A DNA stretch of 64,000 bases from Sciurus carolinensis (Eukaryota; Chordata; Mammalia; Rodentia; Sciuridae), in the NCBI RefSeq assembly GCF_902686445.1, contig NC_062226.1, positions 13,674,001 to 13,738,000 on the forward strand, read 5' to 3'. Below, one piece after another: positions 22,601 through 37,600 of the stretch. Under the pieces are notes generated by a model. The model was given only the letters and a program-made list of their open reading frames with translations. It did not search any database and had not been told where the DNA came from. A program made the translations under genes and the position numbers. The stretch's first letter is position 1; every line of letters begins with the position of its first letter.

Positions 22601-25600
22601 CATTTTTCAAAATCGAAAAAAATGCCGATAAGCTATGACAACGGCTATCTCTTCATTCATACAGACAAACCTGTGTACACTCCACACCAGTCAGGTAGAG
22701 TGCAAGATGCTTCCTTCTCTGGGAAAAATGATGCTATATTATAGAACTTTTTAACACCTGAAATTAAGTGGAGACAGGTTTTCAACCTGCTCAAGAGACT
22801 GAATTCCTAATGACTTTTATACTTTCCAATAGCATTTTAATTTAGGGAGAAATTGCTAAATAGATTATGGAATAAACAAATTATCTGGTCTATCACAGTT
22901 ACTTTGCTTATTAAGCTTTATAAAATATTGAGCTTATTTATTAAATATAATACTTAATTGCAAATGTAATTTTAGCGATGGGAAAATGATTTATTACAGA
23001 ACCACCTACATGAAAAATTTCACTTACTCTGGAGAGAATCCCCAAACAGGAAAACAAATCCAAGCTGAGATTAGATGTTTCAGCAGAGAATACACCAGAT
23101 CACAGAAATGTGTGGATGTTAATTTTCAAAGAGTCTACCTGAGAAAAAGTCTGTTAAAGACTGCTCTTCTGGTAGAGGGGAAAGGCAGAAGAGCCAGTCA
23201 AACCCTGATGGAGGAGTGCCTGGATTTAGTCTCACTGGACCAAAAGTTCAACCAGAAAGGCACCACGCTGCCCACAGGGTCACGTGTGCAAAGCCTTCCC
23301 TTCCCCACCTCTCCTCCTCTCCATCCTGCCTTTGAGCACTTCAGAGACAGGGTCATGAGATGTCTGTGGAGAAGGGGAGCCTCTGACATTTTATTAATGA
23401 TAGTTTGGGGAAAGGACAGAGTAAAAGGGGCAGAACCAGCAGGTTTCATTGAAAAGTTTGGCACACCGTGTGCACTTGCTAAATGCTGGTGGGCGTGGAC
23501 GCAAACAGTGAGGTGGGGTGGCCACTACCTTTTCCGCAGGGGCACCTGTTACAATCCACTCGTGTTGGAAAGGCCCAGAGAGGGTGGGGAGATTGCCATC
23601 ATCTTAGACAGAATGTCCTTGCAGGAACAGAACCTTCTCCTGCCCCTTGACAATGACTTGGTCAGCAAGGCAACAGTCTCTGCCCACAAAGGTCCTTTTA
23701 AGCGGGATCACACTTAGAAAGGAGCACAACCTCGCCCTTTCTCCTTCCTGTGTCAATGATGCTCCTGACTGGGTGCTGTTCACGGCCTACCTCTTAGGGT
23801 CAGGAGTCACGTCCAGTAAGAACTTAGTCTAACGTCCAATGTCTAGGACCTTCCATGGCCACCAGTGCCTTCCTGAAGAGCTCCTCATTACTCACTTCTC
23901 TACCAGGGCTTTAACGTAAGAAGGCGAAGGAGCCTGTGTATTGTAGTCACGGAGAAAATGAGAGCACTTCCTCTAAACAGCGCCCCATTCGTGAGAGGAG
24001 CGTGTGTAGGGGTAGAAGCAGACTCTGGAGCCAGATTTCCTGGGCTCAAATCCCAGCTTGGGCTGTTATTGCCTGTATGACTGTGTGAAGAGACTCTCAG
24101 ATCCCCACTTTCCTCATCTGTAAAATAAAATTAATAATACAATGTACTTCTTAGAGTTGTGGAACTAAGTGAATTCATAGGTGTAAAGCACAGTAGACAC
24201 TAGTGCTTACCATTATTATCTAATCTGTGGAACAGCCCAAAGTCTTATTTGCACAGAAGAAAAAGAATTACTTTGCACATTTTTTTTTCAAATTGATTGA
24301 TTTTTGTGGTTTTTTTTTTTTTTTTTTTTTTTTCGTTTTTGTTGTTGTTGTCGTTGTTCTCTTTTGTGTCAGTGCTGGGGATTGAACCACGGCCTCAGGC
24401 ATTCTAGTCCAGGACTATACCACTGAGTTATATCCTCAAACTTTTTAGAAAACTTTTTATGCTGAGACAGGATATCACTAAGTTGTCCAGGCTGGCCTTG
24501 AACTTGTAATCCTCCCACCAAGTTGCTGAGATTTACAGGTGTGCCCCTCACCATTAAAACTTGATGAAGTCTTATGTTTGCAGCTCTTTCCTCCTAACAC
24601 ATTTAATCTGAAGATCCACAAGGGACTTTCAGTATAAGCATCCCAGGATAAAGGCTTAAGTCTCAAGGCTTTATAGGTCAAGGGACTGTAGAATAAGGGC
24701 TAAAATCCTTCAGTTCTCTGCAGCCTGTGGCCTGCGTCTTCTCCAGCTTCCTCACCTTCCCGTGCCCCTCAGCTGTGGACACGGGACAAACACAAGCCAC
24801 GCTGTTCTCATTTCAGTTGCTTCCTCACTCCATTTTCTCATTCATGTCCAGGCCTGTGTAACGTGCTATTCCCTCTGCATGGTACATTCCTCCCCTTCTG
24901 GTTTCTGCTCCACCCTTTACTGTGATCACAGGACCCTCTAAAAGGCAGGCTTCCCTCACCCTCCTGAACACTTCATATCTTCCCCTTCTCTACTCTCAGG
25001 AAGCCAGGCAGGCACTGGAATTTTACATATAATTGCATTTACCCCTCTCCTCCCCATAGAAGATGTCCACATAATTTGTTTCACCTCTTATTTTACTGCC
25101 TAGAACAGTGCCTGGAACATTTGGTAATTTTAAAAAAATTAATAAAAATATCTTCAGTACAAAGATTTTATTGATCTTGCCTCTGATACACCATTGATTA
25201 ATATTTGTATTAAAACACAAACTTGATTAGAAACTCAATTAATAATAATCATAGAGATAATAATAAACATTTATCAATTCTTGTTATGTGCTGGGCTATG
25301 AAAAGCGTTGTCTTTTTCAGTTCTCTCAGCAACACTAGGAAAAGATCCTGGAGTATTCCTGGTTTACAAGGAGTTAACTCAGGCTTCAAGGGGTTAAGTG
25401 CCCTCCTCCAGGCCACACTAGAAGGTGGACCCAATGTTTTGAACTCCAGGGCCGGTGCTCTAGCTTTTGCAACATGCAGCCTCTGACATTCTCCCAGTGA
25501 TGCTCAGACCCAGGCTGGTGTGTCCATAGGGAGGATTTGAGGTGACAGACAGGTGTGAGGGGGAGGAGAGAGAAGAATGTGGGAGATTTACTCAGCATGT

Positions 25601-28600
25601 TGCTTTTATCTTGTGGTCTCAGTAAAACTGATTTTAATGTGGCTTCTTTATAGAGTTTTGTGAAACACTGACTCTCTAAATCATATTGGGCTTATGGTAC
25701 CAATTCTGTTTTATTATGTGGGTACAGTTTTGGCCATGAAATGATTTGAACACCATCAAAACCTTAGAGAAATTACAACATGTCATTGGAAGGCACTTGG
25801 TCGGTGTTTATCAAGCAGCAATGAGTTGAAAGCTGAACAGAAGATATGTTTTAAAAGCAGGGATGTATTAATTGACAGAAAGAAAACTAACAGTATGATC
25901 CCTGGCATAAAAAATAACGGTAAGGATCTGACTCAATAAATATAACAAAACAGACTGGAATTGCGGCTCAGGTGCTTGCCTAGCATATGTGAGGCACTGG
26001 GTTCAATTCTCAGCACCACATATAAATAAATAAATAAAATAAAGGTCCATTGACTACTAAAAAATTTTAAAATAAATAAATAAATATAACAAAAGCATAT
26101 CATTCAAAGTTGCCTTTTGCAATAAGAGTTAATTTGGGGCCTTGTTGGATTTCATAAGTAGAAAAGTACATGAGGTCTGACTCAAACTCCCAATTTTTCA
26201 TTGAAATCTTTAACCCTGATCTAAAACAATGTTTTATCTTTCCATATAACCATATGGTAGATGTCACTATTTTGAGAATCTGAAATCTGTAACAAATAAT
26301 GGCCTAATTATAGATGTAACTAATTTTGTACTATAGTTATGTTTAGCATGACATGTTGAATAGAGTGAACTGTGCTTTAAATTCATTGGGAAAGCCAGGT
26401 GCAGTGGTGGATGCCTATAATCCCAGCACCTCGGGAGGCTAGGGCAGGAGGATAGGAAGTTCAAGGTCAGCCTCAGCAATTTAGTGAGGCCCTAAGCAAT
26501 TTACAGAGGCCCTGCCTCAAAATAAAATATAAGAAGGGCTGAAGATGTGGCTCAGTGGTTGAATATTCCTGGATTCAATCAATCCCTGGGGAAGGAAGGA
26601 AGGAAGGAAGGAAGGATGGAAGGAAGGAAGGAAGGAAGGAAGAAGGAAGGAAGGAAGGAAATTTACTGGAGAAGTAACTCTTTAAAGAAATCCCAGAGAA
26701 TTCTTTTTAACATAAAGAATATTTAGGAATGTCTATGTCTACAAAGTGACATATTTTTCTTTTAAATGTGGATTATTATGTATTTATTGTTTATTAAGTT
26801 TTTTAAGTGACAATTTTTCTTTTAAAGATGATTGTTTTAAAATATTAAAATATCCTCATGTTTAGCACAGTTTTTGATTCTATTAATTTTTCTTACAGTA
26901 AAGGTTAGAGTTTATTCTCTGAATGATGACTGGAAGCCAGCCAAAAGAAAAACTATTTTAACTTTCATTGTAAGTATATGATTTATTTAAATAATGTTAA
27001 CTCGAGACAAAAGTCCCATTCCATAACCCTGTTCTTACTCTACACTCAATCATTCAATATCCCATAAATGGTTATTAAACATCTACTATGAAAATAACAT
27101 TGTAGACATATATGTCTATAATAAAAATACATAGAAAGCTCATAAAAATCAAATCTCGAGTTGAAGAATTTTGAACTAAACCATTTGGATACATCCTTTG
27201 TATTGATTTTATTTTTAAGAACACCTGTCAATCACTAAGAATTAACTGAGTATCTAGTATGTGTAAGATTTTTGATTTGCATAATTTAAGATGAAGAATT
27301 ACAATCCATAGTTCTTACTTTTAAGGAAACTTGGAGTTTAATAACTAATATGTAACACATGTGGAAATATTTGCTGAACTATGACATGAGCAGTTACCAG
27401 TCTTTTGTCAGATATGACATACATAACAAAAGATGTGTAATGAACTTCCATGGTCTTACCTGGTTTGTAAGATTGTAATAAACTAATAATGTTACCCAGT
27501 TTAAACACACACCTAGGACACTTTTATGGGGAAATAAAATCCTGCAATTACTCCTAACTACTCACTTATTAACGGTAGGTACAGGAGTAATGATCCTTTA
27601 CAATAGGCTGTGGTACTTCTTCTTCTGAAAAACAACAAAACCTTATCAGAATTCAAGTACAAAAGAGTAGATACTAGAGAGAAAAACGACAGTAGAGTTT
27701 AAACTGAACCATTATGCACCAGGAAAAATAACGTAGGAGACAGAGGCTCAGAGGAGAGCAAAATAGGGTGAGAGCGAGGGCATACATAATCCTTTTCTGG
27801 AATAACTAAAGGAAACCTTGAACTGGATCTTATTGAAAGGAACTGACTGTTTTAGTCAGCTTTTTTCGCTGCTACAACCAGAAGAACTGAGAAGAACAAT
27901 TTTAGGAGTTTATTTTGGGGCTAACAGTTTCAGAGGTCTGTCTGTAGATGACCAGCTTCACTGCTCTGGGCCCAAGGTCAGACAGGATATCTTAACAGCA
28001 GTGTGGTAGAGGAAAGCAGATCAGGACATGGCCACCAAGATGGGAGGGGGGCGGGGGAGGGAGGGGGAGGAAGAGAGAGGCTCTTCCCTCATCATGGACA
28101 AAATATAAACCCCAAAGGCACACACGCAGCCCACCTCCTCCAGCCATGCCCTAGTTGTCTACAGCTACCACCCAGTTAATCCTTTCAAGTGAATCAATCC
28201 ACTGATTAGATTGAAGTTCTCATAACCCAATCATTTCACTTTGAAACTTTCTTGCCTTGCCTCACACATGAGTTTTGGAGGACATCTAATATCTAAACCA
28301 TAACACTGACATAGGTTCTTTTTGAAATAATACATACCATCCCCTTTAAGCAACAACATGAGTTCATCTGTGGGAGCAGGAAGAATTTTTAAAAAGTGAG
28401 AAGAGTAAATAAACTGGCAGACTGATAGAAAGTCTGAAAGAGAACTAAGCAGAAGCAACCTCAGGTCTGCTGGAGAATGCCAGGGCTGTGGACACGGGCT
28501 CTCTAGCCCAGGCCTCCACGGCTGAGCTTGGGTGAAGCAAAACCCTGGCACCACATGAAAATGGATGCCAGTGATCCCAAGTAAGAGCTTCCCCAGGGAG

Positions 28601-31600
28601 CTGGGGGTGAGGAACGGATCCCCTGCAGGGAGTCAGAAGGTAGGAAGTTTCCTGAAAAGAGTACTTGGAAAGATCATCTTAGGAGGATCCTGTACAACTG
28701 ATGAGGAAGAACAGCAGGGAAGATACTTAGCTATAAGTGTCCTTTCTTCCTCAAAATAGACTTTTGTAATTATTATAATTTGTCATTTAAGAGGGAAAAA
28801 AAAGCTTAAAATTCCAACCATGAATTTCAGTCTGAGTAAATGGTGTAAGATTTTTAGTTAAGGTGCAACCAGATCTCCAAGTGTAGTTCCGAGACCCACA
28901 AAACCCCATCCTAATAATTTGCTAAATCAAATGCCAAATGAAGGGGAAGTTTTATAAGAATTTTCAAGTTTGTTCAGTCATTTCGAGGGTTGTAAAGGCT
29001 TAAAATGTCCATAATGCACATTTATCAACTGTCTAGCTAATAAAATTCATTTTGTAGAATATTTGCTTTGGAAAATTTTGAATGAACATACTTAAAAAAT
29101 AAATTTTGGCATTTCTAAAGCCTGCTAGGCTCACATTTGGTTTATCAGAGGCATCAGGGATACTTTGCCGTTGTTGCCCACACGTTGCTGCACTTTTTTT
29201 TAATTGTAAAATAAAGAGTGGAGCCATTTCTGGATAATGAGGACAGATGAGAGAGGTTCCTAAGCCAGGAAGGAAGTGGCTTTAAATGAACTGTATGTAC
29301 CTTTCATAACATTACATCGAATTTTGTTTTTCATATTTAATTTGAAAACAGGAGTATTTGTTGGCAAGTATTTCTGTGGGTCAAAGATCATACAGTTACT
29401 TGAAATTTTTAAAATGTGGTTTCTGTGCTTTGGGGGCTGCTGTGGTTGAGTATGTGCCCCAAGCCCAGGTGAGGCAGTGCTGGGAGGTGGGGTCAGGGGA
29501 GGGTTAGTTCAGAAGGCTCCGCCCTGATGAATGAATGAGGCCATTCTCAGGGGAGCTGGGCGGTTCTCTGGGAGAGGCTTTGTCTTCAGAGCAAACTCTC
29601 CCATGGGCTTCCTTGCCCCTCCCCTTGTTCACCATAGGAGGAAACAGGACCAGGGTCCCCCTAGATGCAGGCGCCATCCTCTTGAACCTCCCAGGCTCTA
29701 GAATAGTGACCCCAAATAAATCTCTGCTCTTCACCAATTGCCCAGTCTCAGATATGCTTTTATAGTTGGAAAAAATAAACTAAGACAAGAGTGTTTGTTT
29801 TTATTCAAAGGATCCCCAAGGATCAGAAGTCGACATGGTAGAAGAAAATGATTATACTGGAATTATCTCTTTTCCGGACTTCAAGATTCCATCTAATCCT
29901 ATGTATGTAAAAATATTACTTGATAAAGTTTTCCCTACACAGCTCATCAGGAACGCTTGACTGTGAACTGAGAAACAGTCAAATGGAGCCACCTAGTGTT
30001 GACGAAGGGTGTCACAAATGTGGGGATGCAAAGTCTTCAGTCTTCTGAGAAGTTAGGATCAGTTCCTAGGGGGGAAAAATCCCAGTACTAGAACCCGACC
30101 AGGCAAGTTGATAGACCTTGCAGGAGGCAGAAGCAGGAGGACTGGTTAAGCCCAGGAGATTGGGGTCACAGTGGGCTAAGTAGTGACACCCAGTCTCAAA
30201 AGAAAAAATAAAATCCCAATACATCTTATTCTCTTTCCATACAGTAATAAAAATTGGGAAGAGACAAAAATAGTGCTTGGGTTTCTTTTCATCAAAACCA
30301 TCCCCTCCTGCCTCTGAAGGAATCCAGTATGCTGTGGGTTCAAGAGGCTGGCGTAGTGCCATTCCTTGCCTGGGCGTTAATCGGGTCCTCTGTAGTTTGT
30401 GTGTGTGTAGACCTCCAGAAGGCAGAGTCCAAGGGCGGGCCACATTTAGAGCCCTTTGCCCATTGGTCCTCATGTGAAAGGACTTAGAATCATGTCTTCA
30501 TAGGATCTGATGTAAAGCATCTTTAGTGAACACATTCCTGGCATGTGTAAATCACAATAAAGGAAGAGGTGTCCAATGGAATCCAAAAATCCACAATCCC
30601 TGGTTTGAAGCAACTTAAAATAGGGAGGATGCATAAGACAAGGGCACTTAGGGACGGCTACATTGTAGCTTTGAGGCAAATGTTTTTTGGGAAGGGGTAC
30701 TGCAAGTTGAACTCAGGGGCACTCAACCATTGAACTGCATTCCCAGCCCTATTTTGTGTTTTATTTAAAGACAGGATCTCACTGAGGTGCTTAGCACCTC
30801 ACTTTTGCTGAAGCTGGCTTTGAACTCTCTGTCCTTCTTCCTCAGCCTCTGGAGCCGCTAGGATTATAGGCATGCATCACCATGCCTGGCTGAGGCAAAA
30901 TCTTTTTATGATCATTTCTCCTCTGCCTTCTAGAGGGGATCTAGCATTTAATTCATTGGATTATCAATTCATTTCCTAAAAATTTGGATTTATATTGGGG
31001 GATTTTGATAATTTGAATAATTTACAAATTGTGTCTGTATACTCTAGAGTACGAATTGAGCCTATTACTTCACTACTGTTATCGTGCCTCTATCTTGTCA
31101 CCTTCCCCACGAGAGATAATGGACTGGCAATGGGAATCTCATAGGACCAGTAGTTTCCCAAGCCTGTAACACCTGTTTAGAGTGTGCTTCACCTTGTCCT
31201 TCACAGAGTGAGCTTCCTGTCATGTTTAAGCCTCAGAGAAAATGCTGCCTTTGCAAAAAGGCTTTTGATCTGTGGAGTCCCTCGCTTTCTTTATCACCAT
31301 ACTTGTGTATTTTCTTCATGATACCTCAACATGGTGATTATTTATTAATTGGTTTGGCTTTTATTCCCCACTAGATTGTAAACTCCTTGAGGGAGGGGCT
31401 TTATCCATATAGCTCACTGCTGTATCTCAGCACTTCAACATAATAGGTACTTGGTAAATACTCATTGAGTTATGATGATGCTAATAATCATAGTCATAAT
31501 GTTAACATTAACTGACATTAATATTAACATAACCATCTGAAGGTAGGTGTTCTTTTTCATTTCACAAATAAGGTTAAGTAACATGTGCAAGTTAAACCTG

Positions 31601-34600
31601 CTAGTGTAAATAGAAAAGTGACAGTTTGAACTCACATGGCCTGTTAGCTCCATAAAGACCAGGGCTCTTCTATTTTATTCTTTTCTTGGGGAGAGGGGTA
31701 CCAGGGATTGAATCCAGGGACACTTAACCACTGAGTCACATCCCCAGCTCTTTTTATTTTTATTATGAGACAGGGTCTTGCTACATTGCTTAGGGCCTCA
31801 CTAAATTACTGAGACTGGCTGTGAACTTGTAATCCTCCTGCCTTAGCTTCCTGAGCTGCTGAGATTACACTTGCATGCCATCATACCCAGCTATTTTGTT
31901 CATTTTTAAATTTCTAGTACATGATCTAGTGCTCAGTAAAATTTTTGAATGAAGGTTGTTGGTTAAGTAGGTCCTCGTCTTTCTTAAAGAAATCATAATT
32001 TGTCTCCAACCAGAATTTCATTTATAAGAGGCATGAATATTGTTATCCATATTGGCTTGACCTATAGTGTATGTTTCCAAATATATTATTATGAATTTGC
32101 TACTCTATTGTGGATTTTAGTGTTATGCTAACATAGTTAAGCTCCAGGATTAAATAAAATTTCAAGTTGTCATCAGTTCTTCAAATCAAAGCTATTGAAT
32201 CTATATTAAGTTAAAATAGGTGGGTATGATGTACACCTGTAATCCCAGTGACTCCAGAGGCTAAAATGGGAGGATCACAAGTTTGAGGTCACCTTGGTAA
32301 CTTAGATAGACCCTGTCTTGAAAGGTGAGGAAAGGGAAGGGGAGGGGAGGGGAGGAAAAAGGAAAAGGAAAGAAAAAAAAGGCTGGGGATACAGCTCAGA
32401 AGTAGGGAACCCCTGTGTTCAATCCCAATACCACAAAGAAAAAGAAACAAACAACAACAACAAAAAAAAACCTGGAAAAATAAGCCAATATATGAAAAAC
32501 TAATTACTAAAAATTTCTATAATCCTGAAAATGCTCACTTACTTGTTTATTGCTTAAAAATCTCACATAAACAAAACATTTACTTAGAAGATATATATAA
32601 ACATGTATGTTCATTGTAACATATATTCATTGTAACTTCTTTAAAATAGGAACTTATTCAGATTCCTCTGAGTGAATTAAAAATATTTTATCACATCTAT
32701 AATATTAAACATTTTGCTTCCGCAGATTTGGTGTGTGGACAATCAAAGCTAAATATAAAGAGGACTTCTCAACAGCTGAAGCCACATACTTTGAAATTAA
32801 AGAATATGGTAATTTCTGACAATTAAAAACCTACCTACTAAAAATTGGGGTCTTTGCAGTAATCAGATGAAGAGAGTGCCTCCTGCAGGTACTCATTGAA
32901 TGCCCAAGTTCTGACTCCAGTGTTGCCCTTGTTAACCTTGAGCAAGTGACCACCTTCTCTGCACTTGGGTTCCTCTTCATAAAGTTGGAAGAGCCTAGTC
33001 CCCTAAAGAGCTGGACTTGTTAAGTCCTTTGGAGAATTATGATTTTAGGAGAAATAAACAGATGAGGAGAGAAGAACCCAGGAAGTCGAGTAAATGAATC
33101 ACTCAAGTCTCGGTCACAAAGTGACAGAGGAAAGACAATCGAGTTTCCTTATAGCTAGTCCAGTGCTAGTTTCCTTCCAGCTCACAAATTTCTACCATAT
33201 TAATTTGGAAATTTAAGGTAGTCTTATTTGAAATCAATAATATTAATGGACTAATAATTAACATGTAAATAGCTTAATCTCTGCAGTTCTTGTAGATTAC
33301 TGGAATATCCATAAGCTCTGCTATCAAATTTAACTTTCCACTGCTTGAAGTCATGTTTCATTCTCTCAGGAGACTCATAATGCTAAGGGAGAAGAATAAA
33401 TACACAGAATTTAACAACAAGGAAAAGAGTGACAAAAGTTTTATACTGACACAGAAACTGAAAGATTACAGGCTGCCAGGGACACGGTGTTAGAACTGAT
33501 CTCATTTCCTCCACATGCTCTGCTGCTGCCTGCGTGTGTGTAGAATTCACCCACTTTCTGTAGCCACCCTGGTCACGTCATCACTAGGCTTCTCCATGAC
33601 TGCAAAAGCCTCTCCATCGGCTGTCTGCTTCCAAGTCTTATTATTAGCCAAAAACAAAAACAAAAACAAAAAAACACTTATTTCTCTGATGATGAAAATC
33701 AAAATCCTTATTGGGAACTGGCCCCAGCTCCTCCGCATCCTCACTTCAGTTCACTCCTGGGCTCCCTGACCTGCAGCAGAGGGGGCTTTACACCGATGTT
33801 CTCTCTGCCTCCAACACTTTTCCCCTCCCTCCTGGGCCAGCCAGCTCCTGCTCATGGCTCATGTCCAAGTTGAAATCCCTGTGGACCGGAAGCTTTCCTT
33901 GAACTCCATTCCCTGGGTGGGATCCCTGTATTCACATCCGTGCTCGTCACAGTAGCTTGGATGTGGATCTGTGTAATTAGCTCCCTGTCCTATCTTTGCT
34001 GCTTGTTCGTGTCTGTGCTGGTCATCCGGGTGTACCTGCTGATAGGCGTGTGCTGCTGCACGGCAAGCAGGTGTCTGCTGGAAGGCTGAAATCGTCCCCT
34101 GCCCTCCTATCCTGCACACAGCACGCCCACCTTGGTCTCTGATGAACACACTGCTTCATTCTGTTTCTCCCCTTCCTGTCTGGCAGACCTGTGAGCCACA
34201 GCCGCACCAGCTCACCCCCTCTGTGCACAATATCCACTTCCCTCAGTCACCTGGTTGGTTTTCTGTTAACTGTAGTGCAGGTCACCAGAATCACCCTCCG
34301 ATGTGGTCTGAGTTAGCGTAAAGAGAAGACAGCCATTTCAGCAGACTGAATTGTTTTCTCTTGGGCAATCAAGATACCAAAGAGATAAAAGAGAAAAATT
34401 AAACCCCTGCCTCCTTTTGGTCTTATTTTTAAATTTGACATTGATGTTCATTCTTCTATATAATTGTGAGTTCTCTCCTTACGAAAGCCAGAGTTGTATG
34501 CTGGCACTTGCAGACTGGATGCATTTTTTTCTGCTAGATGAAAATGGGAGATGCTAAATAAACCAAAGTTTTCCATTTCTATTTCCAATTTAATAAAGTA

Positions 34601-37600
34601 CTATATTAGTAATTACATTACATTACATTACTATTAGTATATACATACTATATTAAAGATTTGGGAGAAGGGTGAAGGAAGATAAAGAAAAATGGGGGAT
34701 GGTCTTTCATTTGTTTGAAGGAGCCCATACCCAGTGGAGGGAATACCCTGTTGCCTGTAATAAATTCTGCAACCAAAATGGAAAAAAATGTTTCTGGTGG
34801 GGAGGCTGGACTGACTGGGCCGGGAAGGCTCCCCAGGAGCATTGCTGCTGATGGTGGTGGTGACGCCAAGGCAGATGTGGTGCTGATGGTGCCGCCTGCC
34901 CAACTGTGCCAGCAAGGAGAGCCCTGTGCTGTGTTTTCAAGGCCTCGCTCATTCATACGGTAATATTCCTCCTTTTCTCTATTTTCAGCCTCGCCACACC
35001 TTTCTATATCAATAGAACCAGAAGGTAATTTCATTGGATACAAGAACTTTAAGAATTTTGAAATTACTGTAAAAGCAAGGTAAGAAAGTTTTGTGGTTTG
35101 TTTTTGTTTTTGTTTTTTTTGGATTACCCAGCTAAATTAGGAAACTTCGTGCTCATAGTTTATTTGCTTTTTCTGATTTTAGCTGAATCCGATTTTAGGT
35201 TTGTTGATTATTCATCAGTGGGAGGGAAAAGAAGAAAGAAAAAAGAAAAGGTCCTAAAGATTTAAACTCTGTGTGTATGTTTGGAAACCAGGATGACTGA
35301 GCTTATCTGGGTTGAAATATGAATCCTTCACTTCTTGTCATTTTTAATGGCTTAATCAGCCAGCAAAAGCTCCATAACCATTTCAAGACCCATGCCTCGA
35401 TGTCACCCCTGTTTCCTAGTCAGTGGGCAGTTCTGCTGATCTGGGCCAGGCTGATGTCAGCTGGGCTCACCCACATGTCTACACTCAGTAGACAGGTCAT
35501 TTGGGGGGTGGGGGTGCTGGTCCAGGAAAGTCTTATTCATCACATGTCTGTCAACAGCTGGCAGGGAGGGGCACTCCCGGTGCCTGGACCACGCATGGAT
35601 CCTCCCCAGCAGGCTAGCCTTTAGCCGCAGCAGTGCTCTGACAGAAATGCCAGCAGGAAAGTTCCCTGGAGGCCCACGCTTGGTCCTGGCACACCATGAC
35701 TTCCCCGTGTCCTTTTGTCCAAATCAAGGTACAGGGCCAGCCCAGAGGAAGTGGGCTCCTCCACACCTTCTGCAGGCCAGGACTGCAAATGTCGTGGATC
35801 CAGGGAGAGGGAGAGAATTGGGGTCAGCGTTGCAGCAAGTATGGCAAGAGCCAAGGTCATTTAGAAATGTCAGTATAATGTAGTTGTTAAAAGCCAATTT
35901 ATACAGCACATGTGTCTGCACAGCACTTCTGCATAGCACAAGTGAAAAAACTGAGGTAGATAAATGCTAGATAAGTTACTGAAGATCACACAGCTAGTAA
36001 GTTGCACAGCTTGTTGGCTCTGGAGCCCTCGCCCTCAAACGCTGCCCCATATGGCTTCTTTTGTAGCATTTACTCATACATAAAATAGTGTCATTTAGTC
36101 TACATCCATGTAAATGGCACACTTGAGAGAAAATTATAGAAACTAACCTCTTGTAATGCAGTTTGTTCAAACCGTGAATAAGGAAAGTTAGCTCTTGCTA
36201 TAGTATTATTTGCTATGCAGAAAATTCACTTTATTCTTACTTTAATTCTAAACTGGAAAGGAAATATGCTGATTTTTTTTCAAAAGAAATTTTCACTAAC
36301 AGTAAGATCAGGCACGGTGCTTTTAAAGACACACACACAAAACAAGGAGTCGTTTTCCACTGATGTCAAGATCATCCAGAAAATAATGTGGGCTGGAGGA
36401 AGGGTCCTGGAGCTAGGCGTCTCCTTCTCCCCAAGATCAGCTCCTTCTTTTCTCTCATAGTAGTAAAAGTCCATACTCCAGCTTTCTTAGTGTGGCTTTA
36501 TGAAGTGTAATAGTAGATGAAGTGTATCAAGGGCTTTATGTGATTTCAGATCATTACAGTTTATCTGATTGCCATTGTAACCATGTTGGCAACACAATTT
36601 TATGGTATCGTTTGACAGATATTTTTACAACAAAGTAGTCACTGAGGCTGAAGTTTATGTCACTTTTGGAATAAGAGAAGATGTAGAAGATGATCGAAAA
36701 GAAATGATGCCAAAAGCAATGCAAAACACCAGGGTGAGTTGCTAAGACGCGTTCGCTCATAAGGATGGCGTGAGCGCTGCAAGGTTAATTCAGAACCCTC
36801 TGGTCCAATCCCTTGTTCTGCCTAGGTGCAGAAGCTGAGGCTTAACATCCTCCAGTGGCTTCCAGTTGCCCCTGGGATAAAGGCCAGGGCATCAACCAGC
36901 TGATCTCGAGCCATTTTTCCCTCCCCACAGTCACCACAACAAAGATTATTCTTTCCAAAATGTCAGCAATGTCAAGGGGAAATAATCCTTCCTTTTTGTA
37001 ATGGCTTATTTACTTATCTATCATTTTTGACATTAAACTCTTTGCAGGTCCAAATCATTCTCACCATATGGTCAGAGACAGCATATCTCCTTGCAAAGAA
37101 TGAGTGCCCTGTAAATATTTGGGAGGCTATTTGTTCATGGTTAGGGGCCAGTGATTGCTGATACTGAGATTAGAGCCCTGGTGCCCTGTCCTCTCATTCA
37201 GTGTTCTTTACGTTTTACCATGGGTGATAAGAGTTTATGTCATTTTTCCTTACTTTTGCATATTCACCTATTTTACATCATGAATTATTTATCTACTTCT
37301 TTTTTAAAAAGCCTTATATATTCAAAATATAAGTGTAATGTCTTTAAAATGCAAGATTCTGCCCTTGATGCTGATATATAAAGCTAAATCAAGGCACGGA
37401 TATAGCTCAGTCATCGAGTAAGTTCTGAGTATGTGTGAGGCATTCGGTTCAACTTTTAGCACCAAGAAAAAAAAAGACAAAATAAATAAAGCTAAACCAT
37501 ATAAAAATGCCCAGTTTTAAGACAAAGACTTTTAGAATACAAAATAAGGCAAAGTAATGAATATGATATGGCCTCACCTGATACTCCTTTATTTTGTGGT

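Larger units (their letters stand above)
22695..26898 (+). other. C5 intron 3
   Basis: Contains a G+C-richer segment (about 23,170-23,960) with a 243-codon open frame of unknown meaning, MIR and L2 remains, three SINEs and a (GGAA)n tract. Confidence 0.85.
26970..29810 (+). other. C5 intron 4
   Basis: Holds a reverse MaLR solo LTR and a forward MaLR LTR next to exon 5. The remainder is unclassified AT-rich sequence. Confidence 0.85.
29903..32725 (+). other. C5 intron 5
   Basis: Four SINEs and an L2-like stretch; no other feature. Confidence 0.85.

Noticed and set aside
34634..35043. Minus-strand frames overlapping C5 exon 7
   Set aside because: Shadows of the coding exon and adjacent intron; no recognisable domain.
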